Positions 9,540-19,109 are shown, counted from the first letter of the stretch. The stretch: DNA of 22,256 nt from Conidiobolus coronatus NRRL 28638 (GCA_001566745.1 KQ964439.1:177722-199977); one strand, 5' to 3'. The notes: generated from the sequence alone by a model not told the origin. A program made the numbers and translations.

Positions 9540-12523
9540 TCACTCAATCAAAAATTCAGTTATTTAATTCAAATTTTTGTCAATATTTTTATCATTAAAC
9601 TTCGTCAAGTTGTTATATCATTGAATGTTAAAAGAAATAAAGCATTCTTAAATTTAATAATAATTATCTGTTTTTATTATGTGTCTTTTCTCATTTTGGA
9701 ATCATTTTAGGAATATTAGCAAAATGGATGTTACGTTAAAATTTTTGTAATTTATTGTAATTTATTTCAAATGTATTTATCAATATTATATAATCATTTC
9801 CAAAACTATAATTTTTATATAAGTTAGAATAAAAATTTGAATGATATTAGCTAAATATAACGCCTCTTTCGCGTAAATAATTTAGATTTGAAACTTTCAT
9901 ATTTAAAATATAATAGATAAATAACTTTAGTCTACAAGTAATAAAAAAGCATTAAAATATAAACAATATCAGTTGATTCTATAGGATTATTTTTATTAAT
10001 ATAAAAAATCTTATATTTGACGAATGTAGACTTGAATCAGTTTATTTTTGGCATTTTAAATACTCAATAAGCAAGAAGGGATGTGTTTTATCTCCAGTAT
10101 AGTGACATTATTAAAATTTTATAAAGCAAGTTAAGCTATCATATACTTTATTAAATATTAATAACATGATATCTTTTCATTTTTATATCACAAAAGTTGG
10201 CTATATTTCTGAGATTTTCTTGTATAGATAGAAATTTCTAATATATTTCTGTTTACAAGCGTGATAATTCAATGAAATCTATTTTAGGTAAATATATAAC
10301 CATATTTATGTCTATTTATATTTGAATCCCACACTTGTATCTAACCCAAGTTAATAGATACTTAAGTATTTTCAAACTGCTTTATTTTTATTAATATACC
10401 AAACTTCAATTATTAAAAATAATCTTTGGATCTCATATTGCGCTTTGTAGCAAGTTATAAAATGCAAATGGATATAAAAACCTTTTTATAACTCAGTCTA
10501 TATCCAGTTACTAAATTTTAACATTAACCGCAAACATTCTATATTATTTATATTTATCACGGTTGATCAGAGAGTTTCATTAATTTGTTATAAACTGAGG
10601 TATAAAACATAAATATAATTTTAATATTAATGAACATATGTAGTAAAATATATCATTAACTATACTATCTATGCACATTAAATACATAAATAATAAGTTC
10701 ATTTTTATGTTCCATTTTTATATTAATTTTAGTATTATGCTAATTAAAACATAACTATTTTTAAGTTTTGAATAACTTAATAGTAAAGTAAGTTTATGGC
10801 AATAGAAAACTACAATGCGCCGATAATTATTAACTGAATCTTTGTACTGCATCACATTAAATATGATATTATTTAAATTTATTAAGCTAACTAAAACTAT
10901 TATTATCAATGCATTTTAACTGATCAAAATCTTTAATTAGATCTATTATGTTTTTAATTTCTAATAATAAATCATACTTTCTTTTCCTATATGTATAATT
11001 ATAAATGCTTTTGATAATTATTTAAATATCTGTTTATAAAATATACTTACTATTAATAATTAGTAGTAATGTTTTGCTTCGATTTTAGAATTTAATTAGC
11101 GTTGAATATAGACAAAATGCAATTTACTATGGCAAAAATGGATGTATATAATGGACCAACTACATCATGGTATCTACAATAATAATTATTTTAAATTCTA
11201 ACTCACTCAAATTTTTACATTTAATACTAAGTAATATTAACATGGTTAGTTGAGATATAAAATATTTATATAAATATTTATAGTTAATTAAAATTATAAG
11301 CTTCAAAGTGAGCGTATTTGCAAGTCAGCCAAATACATAATTGGATTAATTAGCTTTAATCAAATTAAACAATGTATTCTTATTTGATTTTAACAAAAGC
11401 TTTAGAATACTATCATGTATATGTTGGATATGATAAACAAATATTTTTCTAATAATTTTATATAATAGCATAAAATAGAAATTTATTTCCTTAAGTATAC
11501 GTTACTATGTAGAATACATTTTTATACCATTGATTTGATTTCTAAAGCAGATTCCAAGGTTTTCCTGTTATTATATTACTTCGAGTCAATCGAGATAAAT
11601 AAGATAGAAAATGTTATAGAAAGTTTAATGTATATATATGTGGAGAGTCACTACTTGTATATTCAAATATACTCAGTTTACTTTAATTATTATTCATGAA
11701 ATACATGTATAAGGGTTTAATTTTTATAATAATAAAAAGATTCCACCAATTTTATATAAGTGGCGTTATTAAACTGCTTTTGGTAAATAAAAGTTTATTA
11801 AAAAATGATAATATGTACTAATACTTGATATCTAACTTTATTGACTGAGCTCTAGTCTTATGTAGAATATACGCATATTTATAACATATATATTATTAGT
11901 AATGTAAGAAATCATCAAAGTATTTATTACTTACTACATTCTTATTAACTATGACGAAATATTGGTTTTAAAAACACAGCTTATCTCCTTAATATTACTT
12001 AATCCACCACTTTCAAGAAAATAGTATTTTAAATCAGAGGTATTCGCAACTAAGCGTCCTAGTAATCCAGAGATATTTTTTAAACTGTGGTTTTATGATA
12101 TACACTATTTGCTATATTATATTAAATTGATGGAGAAATATTAAAATATAAAAATCAGGGATAAGTTGAACTTGAATTTTGAATTGAAAAGTATAACATT
12201 TTAGAGAGAGAGAATTTAAATACTAAAGTGGAATGCGTCACTTGTCTTATTTTGCATGTATAAGCTCATTTGCGAACTTTTCCATTTTAATTATAGATAT
12301 TATTATTTTTCAATCATTCGATTTTATTATCATTTTATTATCATTTTATACCATAATTAAAAATAAAAAATTAATGTTCATTTATTAAATGCAAATCACA
12401 TCTTGTTTTTTATTGAACAGTCCCATTTACATCACAGTTATCTCACTTTTCTTTGCTTTAATTGATATTGCATATTAAAATATTAAAATAATATACTACT
12501 GATTAGTTAATTTACTAAAGTTT
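9540..12523. other. AT-rich intergenic region
   Basis: About 3 kb without a gene I can support. An AATAAA at 9636-9641, 97 bp past the stop of OPT copy 2, is a reasonable poly(A) signal. A GA run (about 12204-12211) and an 11-bp tandem ATTTTATTATC (about 12321-12342) lie shortly before PEX3. The rest is low-complexity A/T sequence. Small ORFs here have no family features and no codon bias like that of the real genes. Confidence 0.55.
9636..9641 (+). terminator. Candidate polyadenylation signal of OPT gene 2
   Basis: AATAAA lies 97 bp after the stop codon. It is called on position and hexamer only. Confidence 0.3.
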
Positions 12524-13965
12524 ATGATAATGATTCAAAGAGTAGTAAACTTCTTTTACAGGAGACGCAGGGGTTTTCTTTACTCAGCTGGATTAGTGGC
12601 TATTTTATATTATGCTCTCAGCTATTTAAAGTCTAAATTATTAAATTATCGCTCTAAAGCCAACCAAAGTAGAATTGCTAAAGAGAAGTAAGCTCCTTAT
12701 AAATAGCTCTTGTTTATTGTTTTCTTATTTTTATATAGTTTGAAAAAGAGATTCGAGCAAAATCAAGAAGATTGCTTATTTACTATTGCTACTTTTTTAC
12801 CTCATTTATCCCGCCAATGTTTAGAAATTTATGATGTCGAAAGTATTATATCTAAGCTTGGCCAAATGAGAAAAGGCTCTACCTCACCTATGACTAACTC
12901 CACTGGCAGCTTACCAGGGGAAGAATCTAATCCTGCAGAAGACCCCCAAAAGCTCACCCCTGAAAAATCCAAAGTAGAACTTTGGAATGAAATTAAGCAA
13001 TTGAGTAAGTGATTTGTATTATTTAAATATTAATTATTAATATCTTTTACTTTGAATATTTAGGTTTTATTAGAAATTTTGTTGCTATTCACATATTGTC
13101 ACTCATATCTATTTTTATACATATCCAAATTAATATGGTAGGAAGACTAATTTATATCGAATCAGTTATTGGCGAGTCAAACGAAGAAGTAGACCAGCAC
13201 AATACTTCAACCCCATCAAACGTATCTTTCGAAACTCAAAAACAATATCTCTCTTTCTCTTGGTGGTTTGTCAACAGGGGATGGAAGTCTATTGGCATTA
13301 AAGTACAAGATATTCTAGCTCGTGAGCTAGAGTCTATAAGCATTAGAGAACGCTTGACTTACCAGCAGCTTTGGGAGATTATTAATCAGCTGAGAAATAA
13401 ATTGGAATATGAAGTTTTTGATCAGAAGCACATGATTTTAGAAGCACTCATGCCAAATGATTTAGCGGGGGAGAGAGAGGTAATTAGTCAATTGGAGGGC
13501 CGCCCTGTGCCTGATGACTATGAAATCAATCCTAATTTAAGAAGATTATTGGATGAAACTAAAGATTTTATTGAATGGTAAGTAGCTGGACTGTACTTAC
13601 TAAAAACTATACTAATTAAAGAATATTTAGCCAAGATTTCGATATTGTACGCTTAAAAGTAGTAGATACTTTATTCAGCATCTTTGATACTGAAGTAAGA
13701 AATAATATTTTTAATGCTCAACTTTCAAGCGAAAATGGGGAAGAAAATATTGACATGTCATTGCCTCTACCAAAAATCTTGCCAACTTTATCCAAATTAT
13801 TGGGACCTATTTTAGAGCAACATTATAATTTATATTTAAAGGTAAGAGTTTTGCTAAATCATCATATTACAATATTAATTGTCATTATAGGAGGTATCAA
13901 AGTTAAAGGGTTTGCAAGCTTTTTCAGCAATCATCTACTCCAGTTTCCAATACTATGAAGATTGA
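12524..13965 (+). CDS. PEX3: Peroxin-3 (PEX3), five exons
   Basis: Peroxin-3 is the peroxisomal membrane anchor that docks PEX19 loaded with membrane-protein cargo; it is needed to build and inherit peroxisomes. Exons: 12524-12687, 12739-13004, 13064-13577, 13631-13841, 13891-13965. The introns are 51, 59, 53 and 49 nt and all are GT-AG; intron 3 has an ACTAAT branch-like site. The spliced protein is 409 residues, close to the usual 370-440. It starts with a short basic stretch (RRRR, residues 13-16) and one membrane segment (about 17-36), the peroxisome-targeting arrangement of the family. Further conserved features are the INMVGRLIYI region (about 165-174) and a FLSxSWW-type motif, here YLSFSWWFVNRGW (about 205-217). 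The ATG at 12524 has an in-frame TGA upstream; a second in-frame ATG at 12530 could also be used. All splice phases keep the frame. BFR2 begins about 340 bp downstream. Confidence 0.9.
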
Positions 13966-14015
13966 TTTTATTCTATCACAATTTATACTAAAATTATTAT
14001 ATTACTATTACTATA

Positions 14016-14021
14016 AATAAA
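14016..14021 (+). terminator. Candidate polyadenylation signal of PEX3
   Basis: AATAAA begins 51 bp after the PEX3 stop, inside the short 340-bp gap before the next gene. It is called on motif and position. Confidence 0.3.
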
Positions 14022-14305
14022 AACACTTTTATTAGCAAGCTATTAAACTTTATAATTCGGGATAATTCTATAGATTTTATCGTTTATATTATAAACATTA
14101 AATATTCAATGTGCATATAAAGACAGCTGAAAAATAGTGAAGTTTTTATAAATTAATTTATTTTGAATTAAGATTTAATTAAATTTAAAAAATAATAATC
14201 CCACAATTTATTCTTTAAAAAACTCAATTTAAATTAAAGTTCAACCAAAATTAATTTTTTTTATTATTCATTCTATAAAATTATATAAAAATAAATTTAT
14301 AAATA

Positions 14306-15986
14306 ATGGTTAAAAAACTAAAAATTTACTAGAAGAACTTTCTAATTTGAGCGAAGTCAGACCAAAAGGTAATTTAATTATTAATAAATCAAATTTATAC
14401 TTTTACTAATTTTATTTTTTTTAGACTTTGACCCTGAAGATATTCACTTCAATAATAAGGGAGGCGAAGAAGATGGTGATAGTGACAATTCTGAAGATTT
14501 AGAAGCTGGAAGATCCCACTATGTCAACGTTGGGTATATTGTTTTATAATTTATTCTCTGCAAAAATATTAATTAGTCCTTTTCTAGAAAGAGTAAATTA
14601 AGAATGAACCAAGATTTAGAAATGCCTCAAGGAAAAGCTTACCAAGGAGCTAAAACTAGCAGAAAAGGATTATTTGGTGGTGAAACTGAAAGTGAAGAAG
14701 AAGACGAAGATGATGAGGATGATGAAGATCAAATTGAGTTTGATGAAGAAGAAGATGGAGACGAAGTTGATTTTGATGATGACGAAGATGATGATGATGA
14801 TGAGGGTGACGATGATGGCTTAGAAAATCTTTTGAATAATGGATTTGATGATGATGAAGAGGAGGAAGAAGATGAAGATGAAGATGAAGACGATGAAGAA
14901 GTTGAGTTAAATGGATTATCAAATGGAGTTAATGACTATTCTGAAGATGATGATGATGAAGGCAGCGATGAAGAAAGCGATGAAAACGATACTATTGCAC
15001 AATTGCAGCAATTCCAAAACCAAGAAAAAGAACTTATTCAAAACTTGCATAAAAACACAGTACAAGATTCTGACAAGGGTAAACACGTTTTAAATCAACT
15101 CAAATTTTGGGAAAACGCTTTAGGCATTAGAATTCAATTCCAGAAGATTGCTCAAAGCATCAATCAACTTCCAATCTCTAATGATGACGATGAATTAGAC
15201 TGGAATGTTTCTGACCATCAAGAAACTGTTGATAGCCTAGTCAATTTAATCAATCAACTAAATACTCTTCGTCTTGATTTAGCTCTCAAGTCAGTAAGCG
15301 AAGAGAATAAATTCGAAGGATTAGAGAAGCGCTCATTCGAATCCACTGAAAAAGATGATCTTTGGAATGACATCAGCAGCTTGTATGAGATCTTCTCTCA
15401 GCACCATGAAGGTATAGTAGATAAGTGGCACTCAAAAGTTCAGCTCGGTAATACTTTACCTCTTCAAAAGAAGTTCCGCTCTCTTGACCAAAGCATTAGT
15501 CAACAAGTTGATCAAATGATGATGGACTCAGATCGTCTCATAGCTAGAACTAGAACCAATCGCTCTAATCAACCTATTATTGGATATACTGGTGATGTTA
15601 ATGACATAGAGCAAATTTATGACGATGGTGACTTTTATCAACAACTCTTACGTGAATTTATTGAAAGCCGTATGACTGATCACGATGCTAACGGTGTTGG
15701 ACTCAGATGGATGGCTACAAAGCGTGCTAAGCAAAGAAAGGTGGTTGATACTAAAGCTAGTAAGGGTCGTAAATTGAGATATCAAGTTCACGAAAAGTTA
15801 GAAAACTTTATGGTTCCCGTCCATGACGGCACCTGGCATGAAAGCAAAATTGACGAGTTATTTGGCAGTTTACTCGGTAATAAGTTCACCCTCTCCGATG
15901 AAGCTAATAAGGATGATGATGATGTTGAAGATATTGCTGGAGAAGAGACTACAACTGCAGAGGATGGTCTTAGAATCTTTGGTTAA
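14306..15986 (+). CDS. BFR2: BFR2/AATF rRNA-processing protein, three exons, frame break near start
   Basis: Homologue of yeast Bfr2 / human AATF, a nucleolar component of the small-subunit processome that works with Enp2 and Lcp5 in 18S rRNA maturation. Exons: about 14306-14368, 14425-14533, 14588-15986. The introns are 56 and 54 nt; the first has a TACTAAT branch site (14404-14410). Exon 2 opens with the family-typical PKDFDPED motif, split across intron 1. Exon 3 holds a long Asp/Glu tract (14680-15000), the AATF/Che1 region, and the C-terminal TRAUB domain with IGYTGDVNDIEQIYDDGDFY and VDTKASKGRKLRYQVHEKL (15744-15800). The only upstream ATG (14306, MVKKLK...) is one base out of frame with the conserved exon-1 sequence starting LLEELS (14326), and runs into TAG after eight codons. 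With one base restored the protein would be about 523 residues, near yeast Bfr2 (534). A shorter start at 14604 is possible but would drop conserved sequence. Family certain; exact 5' end uncertain. Confidence 0.85.
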
Positions 15987-16468
15987 TTTCTAAAGCCTAT
16001 TTATTATACTATCATAGACATATAAAATGTAAATTAAAATTCTCAGCTCTACTCTAATACACACAAATAATCACCAAATACTATTAATAATATCAATAAT
16101 AGATCTAATAAAATTTTGACATATTTAAAATATCTATTTGTAATAACTTATTTTTTATTGGGTAGTTCCTATTAATTTTATTTATTAGTCAATTTGCTAT
16201 AAATTATAGGAGGCTAAGATGAAAAAAGGTTTTTAAATTTTCAATCATAATCTACAATTTTGAATAAAATTAATTTAAATTAAAAATATTGTAGAAAAAA
16301 TTGTAATCAAATAATTTATCAGGCTGAATAATTTTAAAATTTGAAAAGCTGGCTTAAAATTTGAAAAATTAGCCTCATTCAAATTATATTTTATGTTATT
16401 TAAGTGTATTGATTTTCTATTAAGTGATAATTTTTCCATTTGTTAATTCATAATAGATTTATAACGAC
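15987..16468. other. Intergenic region between BFR2 and the first secreted-protein gene
   Basis: An AATAAA at 16107-16112 is a possible poly(A) signal for BFR2. A tandem 20-bp duplication (16334-16373) lies just upstream of the next gene. Nothing else stands out in this A/T-rich stretch. Confidence 0.45.
16334..16373. repeat. Tandem 20-bp direct repeat
   Basis: Two adjacent 20-bp units, both starting TTAAAATTTGAAAA, match at 17 of 20 positions. The pair is flanked by AGGCT (16321-16325) and AGCCT (16371-16375), which form inverted ends. It lies about 95-135 bp upstream of the small secreted-protein gene at 16469, so it could be part of that promoter. Confidence 0.45.
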
Positions 16469-16864
16469 ATGGTCCAGTTTAATCGTTTTATAATCAATAT
16501 AGCTCTTAGCTTAGTTTCCGTCAATGCAATATTCCACCTTCTTAATAACTTGCCTTTGGATCTGCCTCTTTTAAATGATTTATCTCTGGATGAGCTCCCT
16601 TTAAATGGCTTACCTCTGGATGGGATTTCTTTAGATAGTCTGCCTTTAGATAGTCTGCCTCTAGATGGGCTTCCTTTAGATGGTCTGTCGCTAGATATGC
16701 TCCCACTTCCCCTGCCTGGCCACGGACATCATGGTCATCATGGTCATCACGGTCACCACGGTCATCACCATCATCATCCAGGTAAAGCTGAGGAAGACCA
16801 CATAAGAGAGAACATTGATTTTACTTTCCACGAGAATATAAGTGAAGATGAATCTTCCAGATAA
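16469..16864 (+). CDS. Small secreted protein with LPLDG pentapeptide repeats and a Gly-His-His tract
   Basis: A 131-residue protein I do not recognise as a family member. Residues 1-20 look like a signal peptide, with likely cleavage after VNA. Residues 38-82 are nine tandem pentapeptides of consensus [LI]-[PS]-L-[DN]-x, mostly LPLDG or LPLDS (16580-16714); related irregular units begin at residue 28. Residues 84-103 are four to five GHH triplets followed by a run of histidines (16718-16777). The last 26 residues are acidic and contain one N-glycosylation sequon (N123-I-S). There is no cysteine. Glycine-histidine tracts can bind Zn, Cu or Ni, so a secreted metal-binding or wall-associated protein is possible, but that is inference. 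The start has an in-frame TAG 15 bp upstream, and an AATAAA lies 17 bp past the stop. It is first of three small secreted-protein genes. Confidence 0.75.
   Translation: MVQFNRFIINIALSLVSVNAIFHLLNNLPLDLPLLNDLSLDELPLNGLPLDGISLDSLPLDSLPLDGLPLDGLSLDMLPLPLPGHGHHGHHGHHGHHGHHHHHPGKAEEDHIRENIDFTFHENISEDESSR
16580..16714 (+). repeat. 15-bp coding minisatellite (pentapeptide repeats)
   Basis: Nine 15-bp units encode [LI][PS]L[DN]x. The copies have diverged at synonymous positions (TTA/CTT/CTG/CTC for Leu, GAT throughout for Asp). The amino-acid pattern is therefore kept while the DNA drifts, which argues for selection on the protein. Confidence 0.75.
16718..16777 (+). repeat. 9-bp coding repeat (Gly-His-His)
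   Basis: Tandem GGN-CAY-CAY units (about five, the first spaced by GHG) encode GHH, then a polyhistidine stretch. They sit directly after the pentapeptide array in the same reading frame. Confidence 0.75.
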
Positions 16865-17606
16865 TTCGGTACTAATATTGTAATAAATTTAATTTTAATA
16901 TTTTAAAACATTTATGCTGATATAATTATATTATCTTTAAGTTTTTTAAAAATATATTCATATAATAAAACTAGCGTTATAGTTTAAATCCACAATATTT
17001 TCTCAAAGTCGAACCTTATATTAAAGTGCCCTACTTTATTTATATAATACTTCTAAGATAGCTACACTGTTTAAGAGTATGAAATTAAATGAATATAATA
17101 TTTATTTTTATACTATTTCATATACTATACTGGTATACTAATAAACATCATTCTTATAATTTTTTAATATACTTAACTATTTGTATTTTAATTTTATTTG
17201 ATTTTGTTAGCAGTATTATTGACAAATCAATCGATTAAAAATAACAAACTGTGATTTATATGAAAGTGTATACTTTCTAGCTAGTATGAATAGCATTTAT
17301 TTGGTTAAACTTTAATAATTTAAGCTAAGTAGTGATTAAATTTTTGTAAATTTTATTAAATAATGAACCATGACTGAGTTAACTAGAAAATAACATACTA
17401 TTTCAGTATAAGTTGTTATAGTATTAAAATATTGTGATAATATTAATTTTTTTACTAAAATACTATTGTTCAGTCATAATTACTAAGCTTCTAAAACAAG
17501 TAATTTCTCTGGTTATCACTAGCCATAAAAATTTTAAAAATTATAATTTAGCCAAGAAGTTCAACTATATGGCAAAGTAATATTATTAATGCTAACAAGT
17601 GGCTGG
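16865..17606. other. Intergenic region between secreted-protein genes 1 and 2
   Basis: A/T-rich sequence without a gene. It contains a short inverted repeat, GAAAGT (17262-17267) and ACTTTC (17272-17277) around GTAT, overlapping an 11-mer (TACTTTCTAGC, 17271-17281) that recurs upstream of the third secreted-protein gene at 18471-18481. Confidence 0.4.
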
Positions 17607-17613
17607 TATAAAA
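17607..17613 (+). promoter_or_regulatory. TATA box of the 14-residue-repeat protein gene
   Basis: TATAAAA lies 89-95 bp upstream of the ATG at 17702, in a GGCTGG context that makes it stand out from the surrounding A/T sequence. It is called on motif and position. Confidence 0.4.
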
Positions 17614-17701
17614 CTGTTAATCTTAGAAATAGTATAAATTATGCCAATCTGTGACTTAAATAGCTATCATTAATATTGTTGATTGATAATAGTAATTAAA
17701 A

Positions 17702-18073
17702 ATGAAATTAACTGTAGTAAGCTTAGTATTCGCTGGATTAGCTTTAGCAACTCCCATAGATGTAGGAGCTAAAGTAAAAGCTAACGTAGGAGCTGGTGTA
17801 GGAGCTAAAGTAGGAGGAGCCTTACACAACGTTAAAGGCACTGTAAAAGGTCTAGAAGGTAGTGTAGGTCATGTAGGTCATGTAGGTCGTGTAGGAGTTT
17901 CTTTACATGGCGTAGAAGAAACTGTAGACCATGCAGGAGTTTCTTTACATGGCGTAGAAGAAACTGTAGATCATGCAGGAGTTTCTTTACATGGCGTAGA
18001 AAATGCTGTAGAAAATGTCCATGTGGGTAAAATTGGCGATGATGTAAAGATTAGTGCTAAAGTTAACACATAA
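17702..18073 (+). CDS. Small secreted protein with 14-residue tandem repeats
   Basis: A 123-residue protein of no recognised family. Residues 1-16 form a clear signal peptide (cleavage probably after LALA). The mature part is rich in Gly, Val, Ala, His and Lys and has no cysteine. It begins with VGAKVKANVGAGVGAKVGG, followed by VGH-type triplets (about 55-64: GHV, GHV, GRV). Residues 65-106 are three tandem 14-residue repeats, consensus GVSLHGVEETVDHA; the first two are identical in protein and the third ends differently. The regular Val/Leu spacing suggests amphipathic strands or helices, possibly for assembly or surface binding, which is inference. The ATG is preceded by an in-frame TAA and a TATA box. 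An AATAAA at 18110-18115 follows the stop by 36 bp. It is the middle gene of three small secreted-protein genes. Confidence 0.75.
   Translation: MKLTVVSLVFAGLALATPIDVGAKVKANVGAGVGAKVGGALHNVKGTVKGLEGSVGHVGHVGRVGVSLHGVEETVDHAGVSLHGVEETVDHAGVSLHGVENAVENVHVGKIGDDVKISAKVNT
17894..18019 (+). repeat. 42-bp tandem repeat, three copies
   Basis: Units are at 17894-17935, 17936-17977 and 17978-18019. Units 1 and 2 differ by one synonymous base (GAC/GAT). Unit 3 matches for about the first 25 bases and then diverges. The near identity of units 1 and 2 suggests a recent duplication, and copy number may vary between strains. Confidence 0.85.
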
Positions 18074-18109
18074 GAAGTTACTGTTTAGTTTTCTCTATCA
18101 ATTTATTTT

Positions 18110-18115
18110 AATAAA
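18110..18115 (+). terminator. Candidate polyadenylation signal
   Basis: AATAAA lies 36 bp after the stop of the 14-residue-repeat protein gene. It is called on motif and position. Confidence 0.3.
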
Positions 18116-18743
18116 CTCATTTATTTGTATTAATTTATAACAAAACTCTTTTTAAATTTACTATGAATACTATATAAAAAATAGCATATTATTACTTTAT
18201 TATATTAATAACAAATATCGAGTAAGTTTTATTAATAGCTTAACATTATTTGGCTTATATTTTCTATTATTTTCTATTATGACACTCATAAAATAAAACT
18301 GTTTACCACTAAAATATATCATATGCAAAATTTGCTAATTTGATTCGCTATAATTGCGAGTTAGTTGCTTATAAAGGTAGATTGATTAAATTTTTGTTTT
18401 CAAAATATTTTTCTAACGCAAGAATTTTCAGAAGTTTTCATATTTATTTATTAAACTTATTACTATACGCTACTTTCTAGCAAGATTAAGTAAATATATT
18501 ATATTTTAAAAAAATTATTATATATTTATTAGTATTGAAATATTGAGATTTTACTAAAATTTTTCTTCTAACTTTCATATAAAACCCAATAAAACACATT
18601 TCTTACACAAAATTTTTATCAGCCTCAAAATTAAATTCCAATAATATATTTTTTTAATTTTTTCTTTAAAATTATAGTGGCAACTTAAATTTTTAGTTTC
18701 AAATTAGAATTTTTTGTGGCAAATTTTATTGATTATAAATTAG
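18116..18743. other. Intergenic region between secreted-protein genes 2 and 3
   Basis: A/T-rich sequence with no gene. It holds the second copy of TACTTTCTAGC (18471-18481) and two GTGGCAA motifs about 40 bp apart (near 18679 and 18716) in the likely promoter of the next gene. Confidence 0.4.
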
Positions 18744-18751
18744 TATAAATA
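18744..18751 (+). promoter_or_regulatory. TATA box of the Tyr-rich secreted-protein gene
   Basis: TATAAATA lies 53-60 bp upstream of the ATG at 18804. It matches the octamer seen before OPT copy 2, though the spacing to the start codon is shorter. Confidence 0.4.
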
Positions 18752-18803
18752 AAAAGATTTGAACTAATTGAGTAATTGATCAAATAACTGTTCTAAAAAG
18801 AGT

Positions 18804-19109
18804 ATGAAATTCCAATATATTGCGTTATCTGTTGCTAGTTTATTCAGTTATGTTAAGGCTGAAGAAAACGCTGTTCAAAAGGTGTGCCCAATTAGTCTCT
18901 TAAGTATTGATTTATTATGTAATCTATTTTATGTGGATAATGAAGTTGTGAGATATGATAGAGTAGATAATTATGCTAAAGAACATAATCGTCAAGTTCC
19001 TTTTAATCAGGAACAATATAATAAGTGCTACCAATATCTTGCACCAGTACAATCTTACGATATTTACGCTGTACAAGCATACTACCCTGGCTATATTTTT
19101 GTTTATTAA
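18804..19109 (+). CDS. Small Tyr-rich secreted protein, unknown function
   Basis: A 101-residue protein I do not recognise. Residues 1-19 form a typical signal peptide (cleavage after VKA, before EE). The mature part has three cysteines (28, 39, 75), an odd number that leaves at least one unpaired or in an intermolecular bond. The middle is charged. The C-terminal third is rich in tyrosine and hydrophobic (about eight Tyr in the last 30 residues, ending YIFVY). There are no repeats, in contrast to the two genes before it. No intron with plausible signals is needed, as the frame is open throughout. The stop TAA overlaps an AATAAA (19108-19113). It may be a lineage-specific secreted peptide or effector-like protein; nothing in the sequence proves a role. 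Confidence 0.65.
   Translation: MKFQYIALSVASLFSYVKAEENAVQKVCPISLLSIDLLCNLFYVDNEVVRYDRVDNYAKEHNRQVPFNQEQYNKCYQYLAPVQSYDIYAVQAYYPGYIFVY

Noticed and set aside
10718-10909. 63-codon minus-strand frame
   Set aside because: Composed of A/T-rich codons (Ile, Leu, Asn, Tyr) as expected by chance in such DNA.
14311-14324. Canonical -1 ribosomal slippery heptamer (A AAA AAC) at the BFR2 start
   Set aside because: The heptamer is present but not in the required phase relative to the ATG at 14306, so a standard programmed shift there is not supported; a missing base is simpler.
14656-14922. Antisense His/Leu-rich frame opposite the acidic tract of BFR2
   Set aside because: It is the reverse complement of GAT/GAA repeats, which automatically gives a stop-free antisense frame.
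16580-16714. Match of the LPLDG array to the pentapeptide-repeat family (A(D/N)Lxx)
   Set aside because: The Asp/Asn follows the central Leu instead of preceding it, so the register does not fit that family's consensus; the shared five-residue period alone is not enough.
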